Shown piece by piece: positions 28,701 to 34,511 of a stretch of 64,000 bases of DNA (its first letter is position 1; each line of letters begins with the position of its first letter). The notes below the pieces were generated by a model that saw nothing but the letters and a program-made list of their open reading frames with translations, was not told the DNA's origin and did not search any database. Origin of the DNA: Bacteroidota bacterium (lineage in GTDB: Bacteria; Bacteroidota; Bacteroidia; Chitinophagales; Chitinophagaceae); contig JAFEAF010000008.1 of NCBI GenBank assembly GCA_018266555.1, positions 23,524 through 87,523 on the forward strand. The letters are read 5' to 3'. Both the position numbers and the translations under genes were made by a program.

Positions 28701-29272
28701 CTAAACATACCCTGGGCGTTGGTTGATGTACCTGTTGTTTTACCTTTTACTGTAACCGAGACATTCCCCACAGGGTTCCCGCTCTCATCGGTTACTTTTC
28801 CGGTAATGGTATTGTCAGGAGCATTAAAGGTACCGGCAGTAGGTTCGATAGTGATCATGCTTGAAAAACTCAAATCCTGAGTACTCGTTGTAGTTTTTTC
28901 AACGTCCTTTGCAGATAAGATCACAAATGTATTGGCATTTACTTTTTTGTAAGACAGCCCTGTATTCTTGAGTATTTTTTCCAACAGTGCTTCCACATTT
29001 TCACCCAGGTCATTTACTTTATTTACAATTTTTTCACCCAAATGACTTGAAAACATAAAATAAACCCCCTTGGTCTTGTTAAGTTCTTTCAGAACGTTTA
29101 CAAGCTTATCGCTCCGGGTATCCATCTGTGGATTTGTGTCGTTTGAAGTTTTATTTTTGACTTTTTTTGAAACAAAACTGTAACTGTTTTGAGCATTGGC
29201 CCATACCCCTCCAGTACTTAGAAGGACAGCAAGGATCATTAATTGCAGCATTTTTGATTTAATTGTTCTCAT
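25736..29272 (-). CDS. SusC/RagA TonB-linked outer-membrane transporter with STN signalling domain
   Basis: A 1178-residue TonB-dependent transporter. After the signal peptide (about 1-27) comes an STN/secretin-like domain (about 50-122: VLKELNKTKGVYFMFSSHLG to YKKVNANTFVILS), as in FecA-type transducers. Next is a carboxypeptidase-regulatory-like beta domain (about 155-235: ITGKVTDESGNPVGNVSVTV), then the plug domain with the SusC hallmarks VRVVIRGNKSTRENQPLYVI and DGVPMNNANP, and DITVLKGASAAALYGSQAAN. The rest is a 22-strand barrel ending in aromatic SVKVGF. The STN domain means it can pass an occupancy signal to the adjacent FecR, which then releases the sigma factor. It sits between fecR (25 bp upstream) and susD (24 bp downstream), probably one operon. 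The imported substrate is not known. Confidence 0.96.
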   Translation of the reverse strand: MRTIKSKMLQLMILAVLLSTGGVWANAQNSYSFVSKKVKNKTSNDTNPQMDTRSDKLVNVLKELNKTKGVYFMFSSHLGEKIVNKVNDLGENVEALLEKILKNTGLSYKKVNANTFVILSAKDVEKTTTSTQDLSFSSMITIEPTAGTFNAPDNTITGKVTDESGNPVGNVSVTVKGKTTGTSTNAQGMFSISANKGDVLVFTSIGYDPQEIVVGESDNVHVALVESTKQLKEVVVTALGISRQKKSLTYAVQTVDNSALNNVKDANLVNNLTGRVAGVNITRSSSGIGGSVRVVIRGNKSTRENQPLYVIDGVPMNNANPAQPGDEWGQALGFVGIDGGDGISNLNPEDIQDITVLKGASAAALYGSQAANGVIMITTKKGRSGTTKVNFSSDLTFDKPLYEQPLQFKYGQTTSPSAGDAGSNDSWGGIVNAPNHVSPFFQTGVTSFSSVSLTGGTDKSQTYFSYSYTDNKGTIPTSTLNKHNINFHQTTDFFNGLLKADLNALYIHENSYNRPVSGLYDNPITGLYEFPRGLNFNNFKNNYEVYSSTRNTNVQNWWNANYDSSQVYPGKFTGTEVEQNPYWLLNRNTSNNIVDRLYTNFTLKLKINDWLNLQARGNIDKSVNDININSYATTSIVLTANNGGYTFLRTINTQVYGDLILNANRKLSNDLRLQATFGSSINDGRLQQNNFGTKNSGDGLRFANVFTLSNILPAAITVSSVNKHKQVQAVFATTQLSWKDYLYLDLTGRNDWSSTFAYTPVEKKGYFYYSAGLTGVLSDMFKMPEAISFSKVRVSYAKVGNDIPIYSSNPSAYYIDNQNGSVANTKGPKPGTYLKPEDNRSFEAGTEWRFLSDRIGFDFTYYINNNFRQYIEIPVTGGGTGNLSTWYLNSGNIKNNGVELSLFATPVKNKGFNWNTTINFATNKNRVVKIADAGLGVTQDYFTLTGIGNLLYASYIKEGGSWGDIYGHFFKRDAKGAIVVDNTGAPERGTDPNATVGDQSLKKLGNPNPKFTLGWSNNFTVKNFTVDFLFDGRFGGKVMSMSAAVLDALGDSKATGDARDAGGVKINAVHEDGSKVASIDPKIFYTSVGGRSGIGEYYMYDATNIRLRELSIGYNVPVTAKWVKNLRVSLIGRNLFFVTKKAPFDPETSMATYNSLQGIETFGPPTTRSMGISVKVGF

Positions 29273-29297
29273 ATAGCGTTGTTTTGTGAGTTACTAA

Positions 29298-30296
29298 TTA
29301 CTTATTATCAGAAGCAATTGTTATGGAGTCTCCATTTCGAATCACTCTTAATTCATGCATGGCATCAAGCGCTTCTAATAAAACATCTAAATTATCATTA
29401 GGCATAATGGCAGTAAGAGTTTGATTAGCTGTATTTGCTCCATCAATTTTCACATTTACTCCGTAATACTCACTGATCATCTTAGCTATATCAGCCACTG
29501 ATGTATTATCGAGATTAAGCTTATTATCCATCCAGGACATATAGTCTTGTTTTGTCACGATTTTCTTTTGAATTTTTTCATTGGAGAACTCCACCATATC
29601 TCCCGGCTTCATTAGTATTTCTTCTTCACCCGGCCGGTGAATTTTCACACTGCCTTCTTTTAGGATAATACTGCTCTTGCCATCTTTATTGGTTACATTA
29701 AAGGAAGTACCAGTCACTTCAATATCAAAAGCATCGGTATGAACAATGAATTTGTCATGGGAAGGCATCTTTTTTACATGAAAGAACGCTTCACCACTAA
29801 TCCATACTTCTCTTGAATTACCTTCATGCCATTTGTTATTAAAAGTAACGGTACTGTTAGCATTCAGGAACACTTCGGTTCCATCGGGAAGTTTATCTTT
29901 TTTTATTTCTCCATAATGCGTAGCATACTTAGAAGTGGAAGAAGGTTTAAAGAATGTAACCATACCTACAGCAAGAAGTAAAACGGCGGCTACAGCAGCG
30001 GCCGCATACCAAATTTTTCGTCTTCTGATATTAATAACTATTCCCCCCGTAGAATCGGTCGTTGATTGGCGAAGTTTTGCTTCTGCCTGCATGATTTGCT
30101 CATCGCTTACAGGCTTGTCCCGGAATTGAATAGTTTTTAAAATAGCAACTGCATGATCCACGATTTCACGTTTATCAGGGTTTGCTTCAATCCACTGATC
30201 CCAATATGATATACATCTGGTGTCAGTGCGGTAGAACCATGATATAAAACTTTCATTGCTGATTAGATCTTCGGGTGCATTGTATTTTCTTCTCAT
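29298..30296 (-). CDS. FecR-type anti-sigma factor
   Basis: A 332-residue single-pass inner-membrane regulator. The cytoplasmic N-terminal part (1-90) would hold the sigma factor. A TM helix spans about 94-116 (KIWYAAAAVAAVLLLAVGMV). The periplasmic part has the FecR core ATHYGEIKKDKLPDGTEVFL, ANSTVTFNNKW, REVWISGEAFFHVKK and FDIEVTGTSFNVTN, and a C-terminal STN-like region (SVADIAKMISEYYGVNVKI) that meets the STN domain of the transporter. It is the first gene of the fecR-susC-susD operon and is divergent from its sigma factor. A 16-bp palindrome lies 14 bp upstream of its start. Confidence 0.95.
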   Translation of the reverse strand: MRRKYNAPEDLISNESFISWFYRTDTRCISYWDQWIEANPDKREIVDHAVAILKTIQFRDKPVSDEQIMQAEAKLRQSTTDSTGGIVINIRRRKIWYAAAAVAAVLLLAVGMVTFFKPSSTSKYATHYGEIKKDKLPDGTEVFLNANSTVTFNNKWHEGNSREVWISGEAFFHVKKMPSHDKFIVHTDAFDIEVTGTSFNVTNKDGKSSIILKEGSVKIHRPGEEEILMKPGDMVEFSNEKIQKKIVTKQDYMSWMDNKLNLDNTSVADIAKMISEYYGVNVKIDGANTANQTLTAIMPNDNLDVLLEALDAMHELRVIRNGDSITIASDNK

Positions 30297-30309
30297 AAAT
30301 GTTTAACTC

Positions 30310-30325
30310 TACACATATATGTGTA
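30310..30325. promoter_or_regulatory. 16-bp perfect palindrome, candidate operator of the SusCD switch
   Basis: TACACATATATGTGTA is a perfect 16-bp palindrome in the gap between divergent fecR and sigma genes, 14 bp from the fecR start. That position suits an operator or a stem at the start of the fecR message. No binding protein is identified. Confidence 0.5.
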
Positions 30326-30478
30326 CCCGTTTGAATTTTTGTAACATTTATTTAAAAAAAATTATACTTGCAGTACCAAACCAAATACAGACTGGCCATT
30401 TACGAGACCTTTTTTGCAGTTTTTGATATCAATTATGATTGAAAATCAATTCGTCCCACCTGATATAAGGGATAATTT

Positions 30479-31069
30479 ATGACATTCAATGAAACTCAAA
30501 AAGATGACTTTCTGTGGCAGCAGTTCAGGGATGGTGATGCGGAATCATTTGTATGCCTTTTCCGGAATTACTATAATGATCTTTTTAATTATGGTCGTAA
30601 AATGACTGATGATCAAGCTCTCATTGAAGATTGCATACAGGAATTATTTATAGATTTCTGGCGCACTAAAGGAAAAGCGAAAATCATTTCCTTGAAAGCT
30701 TATTTCTTCAGGGCTTTTAAATATAAGATCGCAAAAGCGTTGGCCAAATCCGGGAAAAGTATAGTTGGCAATAACGGGTTAACAGAAGAATTTGTATTCA
30801 GCTATGATGATATTTTAATACATGAACAGGATAATGAAGAAATGAAACGAAAGCTTTATAATGCCATTAATGAATTATCCCCAAGACAAAAAGAAATCAT
30901 TTATTTAAAGTTTCATAAGGATCTCAGTTACGAAGAAATCAGTGAGATCATGCACATTAACTACCAGGCTGCACGAAATCTTATTTATCATTCAATAAAA
31001 TTACTGAAAAAAATAATTTCAGTGCTGTTGCTCTTTTCTGTGTGTTTTTATTTAATAAAAACAACATAA
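30479..31069 (+). CDS. ECF sigma factor of the FecI/SusCD type with hydrophobic C-terminal tail
   Basis: A 196-residue extracytoplasmic-function sigma factor. Region 2 (about 20-90) includes FRNYYNDLFNYGRKMTDDQA, IEDCIQELFIDFW and LKAYFFRAFKYKIAKAL. Region 4 (about 122-172) includes INELSPRQKEIIYLKFH, the helix-turn-helix SYEEISEIMHINYQAARNLI and YHSIKLLKK. The last 18 residues ([18 protein letters not shown]) are strongly hydrophobic and could place the tail in the membrane. It should direct RNA polymerase to the fecR-susC-susD promoter when FecR lets it go. It is divergent from that operon, rather than upstream in the same direction as in many Bacteroidota loci, with 182 bp between. The ATG at 30479 matches the normal start. 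Confidence 0.94.
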   Translation: MTFNETQKDDFLWQQFRDGDAESFVCLFRNYYNDLFNYGRKMTDDQALIEDCIQELFIDFWRTKGKAKIISLKAYFFRAFKYKIAKALAKSGKSIVGNNGLTEEFVFSYDDILIHEQDNEEMKRKLYNAINELSPRQKEIIYLKFHKDLSYEEISEIMHINYQAARNLIYHSIKLLKKIISVLLLFSVCFYLIKTT

Positions 31070-31133
31070 AAGAATGCAGCCAACACTATTTCTTTCGAGC
31101 AATATCTTCTGAAATGTGCAGTAAATAACCAAA

Positions 31134-31385
31134 TCAATTATCAATCTCCGCATCAAAAAAACCAAGTCCCGCCAGGATACCTGAAGGCTCGGCATAATTG
31201 AGCAATGTATTTTTTATGATTCCGGATAATTCTTCCCGGCTGGTACAAAATGAAGCCTTAATAAGTGAAAGCTTATAAGAATTGATTTTGAAATATGCCA
31301 GGCGGGCAATCTGGGCAGTGTGCTCGTCCATATATTGAAACTCCTCGGCAATATGTGCCTGGTCGTTGTAATGTGGCTTGTTCAT
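31134..31385 (-). CDS. Small protein of unknown function
   Basis: An 83-residue frame starting at a proper ATG. The sequence is soluble-looking and of normal composition, with likely helices (HIAEEFQYMDEHTAQIARLA, ELSGIIKNTLLNYAE) and a Gly-rich turn before the acidic C-terminus (GILAGLGFFDAEIDN). The codon use looks like a real gene rather than a shadow, and no competing frame overlaps it. It is convergent with the sigma factor gene, 64 bp away. I do not recognise the family. Confidence 0.5.
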   Translation of the reverse strand: MNKPHYNDQAHIAEEFQYMDEHTAQIARLAYFKINSYKLSLIKASFCTSREELSGIIKNTLLNYAEPSGILAGLGFFDAEIDN

Positions 31386-31917
31386 AAGGTTGGGTGTTAG
31401 TTTTAACTGATATTGGATTATACTTTAACGATCAGAAAACAATAAAATTGCTTTTGCCATTCCCTGAAGCCTAATTATCATATTTATTTATTTAGTAAAG
31501 CATTGAAAAATAAATAACTGCATATCATTATGAAAATTATACTGAAATTTATTTTTCAGCCCATCCTTTGCATTTTTGTTTGCCCTGTAGCGCTGCATTC
31601 CGTTTGAATAATCCTTTTTTATCATATCGAAGCTCTCCAATTCTATAATTCGTAACGGAGAAATCGTCAAATCTCAATGTGATCTAAAAATATGAACCAG
31701 GTTGCCAAATGTGAAATTTCTAACTCATCAAACATTCTTTGACATAACCGCATTACTTGTACTTTCAATTTATAAAAACTAAATACCACATCCAACCAGG
31801 CTATTTGACAATTTTTACATTTACTGTTGGCAAAACTGGAAATTTTAAATATTAAATAAATCCGTCTTTTCTGCAACTTTCACATTTTCGCAGCATAATT
31901 GTATTTATCTTTTGAAA
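31386..31917. other. 532-bp gap with only doubtful short frames
   Basis: Two short overlapping minus-strand frames (31488-31670 and 31667-31876) are the only open stretches. The second begins at a TTG, and neither resembles a known family. Reading the other frame over 31550-31680 gives protein-like text such as YRIGELRYDKKGLFKRNAAL, so a decayed gene is possible. No terminator or confident promoter was seen. Confidence 0.35.
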
Positions 31918-32718
31918 ATGAAAAAAGCCGGAGTGATAGTATGTTGTATTTTGCTCTTCTCCGGATCGGTAAAATCTCAAAACATAAACGGGTTTTGGAA
32001 AGGAACGCTTTCCATGAAAGGGTGTTTTGATGATAATAATATTGAATTACAAATTCATCTCACTGGTACACATACCGCCGGCGACTCATACCATTACCAG
32101 GATATTAACACGTATGTCAAGAAGAAATTTGTGGGCAGCTATGACCCCGTTTCCAAAAGAATCAGCATTGAGGAAACTGTTGTCACTACTTATCATATCC
32201 CCGTTCGATGTGTGATCTGCATAAAAAAATTCGATTTACAATATAGCAAATCCGGGAACCTGGAAACGCTGAGCGGAACCTGGTCAGGCACCGTTATGAA
32301 CACCGGAGCTGATTGTGCCGGCGGATCAATCACCTTGTCACGAGTAGCCGAATCAGCTTTCAAAGAAGTGCCGGAAATAAAAGTGGACACCGGAACCATC
32401 CGGCTTGATTTTTATGATAATGGCATTGTAGATGGTGATTCCATCACGGTATTGGTAAATAAAAAAGTAGTGGTCACTCATCAATTACTCAGTGCCAGGC
32501 CTGTGACCATGTATGTGAAGATTGACCCTGCCAATACCTTCCAGGAAGTGGAAATGGTAGCTGAAAACCTCGGAAGCATTCCTCCCAACACAGCCTTGCT
32601 CATTATTACAGCCGGGAAAAAAAGATATCGCCTTTACCTCACATCAACGGAAACTAAAAGCGCCATGATTCGTTTTGTCTATGACCCGGACGCACCGGAA
32701 AGCACAGAAGATTATTAG
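31918..32718 (+). CDS. Secreted protein with YDNG/VDGDS C-terminal domain (paralogue A)
   Basis: A 266-residue protein with a signal peptide (MKKAGVIVCCILLFSGSVKS, cleavage before QNING). The N-terminal half (about 25-145) is a beta-rich domain: INGFWKGTLSMKG, YVKKKFVGSYDPVSKRISI, TLSGTWSGTVMNTGADC. The C-terminal half (about 158-260) is shared with the protein at 38653-39594: RLDFYDNGIVDGDSITVLVN, then ENLGSIPPNTALLIITAGKK and RYRLYLTST. The acidic phrase DNGIVDGDS could bind a metal such as calcium, which is inference. The ATG at 31918 was preferred over a TTG two codons earlier. It stands alone. I recognise the C-terminal pattern as recurring in Chitinophagaceae, but no function is known to me. 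Confidence 0.8.
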   Translation: MKKAGVIVCCILLFSGSVKSQNINGFWKGTLSMKGCFDDNNIELQIHLTGTHTAGDSYHYQDINTYVKKKFVGSYDPVSKRISIEETVVTTYHIPVRCVICIKKFDLQYSKSGNLETLSGTWSGTVMNTGADCAGGSITLSRVAESAFKEVPEIKVDTGTIRLDFYDNGIVDGDSITVLVNKKVVVTHQLLSARPVTMYVKIDPANTFQEVEMVAENLGSIPPNTALLIITAGKKRYRLYLTSTETKSAMIRFVYDPDAPESTEDY

Positions 32719-33172
32719 CTATTAAACGCCTTAAGAAAATATTTTCATTTCAAATAAGTTTTCCATCCTTTTTCCCACAGATTAAACTTTGACTCCATTT
32801 TACATTCTCAAAGCTGTAAAAGTAAACCATGAAACAATTTTAAAACTGTCTCTACTTTATTATCCACTCATTTTATTATTGCAACGATTAAAAAATTAAT
32901 TAGGGACAATGAACAGAGAACATTGCCCATGGGAATTGCATTTCATACGACAAGCTAAAGAGCTACGCTGGTATTTCTTAATGTATTCATAAGAAACTAT
33001 GAGTTTAATCAGTTCCGGTTGTAAACCGATAATTTTACAAAAGAAGTTTATCTATTTTTTATTGCCCGTATTTCTAATAAATCTTATTCTTATCATTCAC
33101 AGCCGCCAGTCCAGAAAAAAGCAAATCTTCAACCACAGAAGAGAAATAGTGTAAAACTAAAAACTACATCAC
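32719..33172. other. 454-bp gap without a recognised gene
   Basis: No convincing ORF on either strand. An imperfect hairpin (GGGACAATG with CATTGCCC, 32903-32928, one bulge) is present but lacks a T tract. It presumably holds the promoter of the following barrel gene, which I could not place. Confidence 0.4.
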
Positions 33173-33931
33173 ATGCATATTAAAACGGGGCGTAGAGCCC
33201 TCCTGGCCATATTGCTTTTTTGCTTTACAGTTAAAAGTAATGGGCAGCGCCGGATGAATTCTATTGAAGTTGGGATCAATCTTGGAACTTTCATTTACCA
33301 GGGTGATCTGACACCGGAACGATTCGGTTCATCCAAAACACCGGGTTACCAACTCAGTTTTTTTATAAATAAAATCATTAGCAAATCTTTTTCGGTAAGA
33401 GCAAATTTTTCCATTGGTAAATTAAGAGGGGATGAATCCCTGTATAAAAGCCCAGCCTACCGGCAACAAAGAAATTTTGCATTTAAAACGCCGGTTACAG
33501 AGTTCGCAGGATTATTTGTCTGGGATATTTTGAATAAAAATTTTAGCTCAGAAATACATAGCGGGTTGCGGCCTTACATTATGGCAGGGCCGGGCATTAG
33601 CTTTGTTCACATTAAAAGAGACTGGAGCCGTTTCAATTCAGAATATTTTGCAGGAACCGGTTTACCTGCCCGGTTGACATTAGATGAACAACACTCCTTA
33701 CCGAAAATTTTACCGGTGATCCCGGTAGGCGCTGGCATCAGATATTCTGTGAGTGAAAAATTATCCATCAACGCTGAAACAATATATCGAATCACTTTTT
33801 CAGATTATATAGATGGCTTCAGCCAGGCCGCCAACCCGTCAAGGAATGATCACTATCAAAGTTATTCAGTCGGTTTGATTTTTTCTTTTGATAAAAAAAA
33901 CCGGTTGAATTGCCCGGTTTTGAAAAATTAA
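33173..33931 (+). CDS. Outer-membrane beta-barrel protein
   Basis: A 252-residue protein with a signal peptide (ALLAILLFCFTVKSNG). The mature part shows the alternating pattern of a small OmpA/OprF-like barrel: IEVGINLGTFIYQGDLTPE, YQLSFFINKIISKSFSVRAN, LRPYIMAGPGISFVHIKRD, PVIPVGAGIRYSVSEKLSIN and SYSVGLIFSF near the end. The phrase NLGTFIYQGDLTP followed by a barrel resembles the DUF6089-like barrels of Bacteroidota. The chain continues 13 residues past the last strand, and an inverted repeat overlaps those codons. It is followed by a lipoprotein gene on the same strand. The function is unknown; a structural or surface role is likely. Confidence 0.85.
   Translation: MHIKTGRRALLAILLFCFTVKSNGQRRMNSIEVGINLGTFIYQGDLTPERFGSSKTPGYQLSFFINKIISKSFSVRANFSIGKLRGDESLYKSPAYRQQRNFAFKTPVTEFAGLFVWDILNKNFSSEIHSGLRPYIMAGPGISFVHIKRDWSRFNSEYFAGTGLPARLTLDEQHSLPKILPVIPVGAGIRYSVSEKLSINAETIYRITFSDYIDGFSQAANPSRNDHYQSYSVGLIFSFDKKNRLNCPVLKN
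33897..33924 (+). terminator. Inverted repeat overlapping the 3' end of the barrel gene
   Basis: AAAACCGG (33897-33904) pairs with CCGGTTTT (33914-33921) inside the last codons, ending 7 bp before the stop codon. Only four T follow directly, so as a terminator it would be weak. Confidence 0.4.
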
Positions 33932-34034
33932 ATATTTCATGAAACTTTTTTTATGTATAAGGCAACTTTGAAGCATTCATTTCCGTTTCATTTTATCAGA
34001 TCAGAAGACAATCTGATTAGTAAATTTCCTGATC

Positions 34035-34409
34035 ATGAAAACTTTAGCGGCAATTATTTCTATTGCATTTGTTTGTTTTGTATTTACTCTTTCTTGTAGC
34101 AAAGGAAGTTCCGGAAATAATCCTCCCGGCGGAGGTGGGGGTGGTACATTAGACTGTAGTACCGTATCAAAATCATTTGCAACAGATATAAATCCCATTA
34201 TACAGGGATATTGCAATGCGCCCGGTTGTCATGCATCAGGCAGCACTAATGGGCCCGGGCCGCTTACTAACTATACTCAAGTCTTTAATGCAAAGGCTGC
34301 AATTCGCCCTGCCATTGCATCCGGATTGATGCCACAGGGCAGTTCTCTTTCTGTTTCTCAAAAAAATTCTTTCCTCTGCTGGATTGATAGTGGTGCTCCT
34401 AATAATTAG
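34035..34409 (+). CDS. Small lipoprotein with cytochrome c-like CxxxxCH motif
   Basis: A 124-residue lipoprotein with lipobox TLSC (Cys21) and a Gly-rich linker (about 28-38). The body has the layout of small periplasmic c-type cytochrome-like domains: SFATDINPIIQGYC-NAPGCH, then a late WIDSGAPNN, which resembles the WID/WIxxGAP end of such domains. The haem-type motif is C60-x4-C65-H66, one residue longer than the usual CxxCH plus one. A likely distal methionine is in SGLMPQG. Whether it binds haem is open. It may be a small electron carrier on the outer or inner membrane face. It ends at a terminator and has no redox partner gene next to it. Confidence 0.75.
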   Translation: MKTLAAIISIAFVCFVFTLSCSKGSSGNNPPGGGGGGTLDCSTVSKSFATDINPIIQGYCNAPGCHASGSTNGPGPLTNYTQVFNAKAAIRPAIASGLMPQGSSLSVSQKNSFLCWIDSGAPNN

Positions 34410-34432
34410 GATTGATTATGCGTTCTAAAAAA

Positions 34433-34457
34433 AGCTGGTTTCAATACCGGCTTTTTT
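34433..34457 (+). terminator. Terminator of the haem-motif lipoprotein gene
   Basis: AGCTGGT (34433-34439) pairs with ACCGGCT (34446-34452, one wobble), then a run of six T. It starts 24 bp after the stop codon. Confidence 0.8.
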
Positions 34458-34511
34458 GTTTTATTTTTTATTTCTCTTTCTCAATATATTTACAACATTA
34501 AACTCTTCATC

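Noticed and set aside
31488..31876. Two overlapping minus-strand frames of 60 and 69 codons
   Set aside because: They have poor composition and a TTG start, with no family resemblance. At best they are remnants, so no CDS is called.
32903..32928. Hairpin GGGACAATG/CATTGCCC as a terminator
   Set aside because: No T tract follows on either strand and no gene ends nearby in a suitable place.
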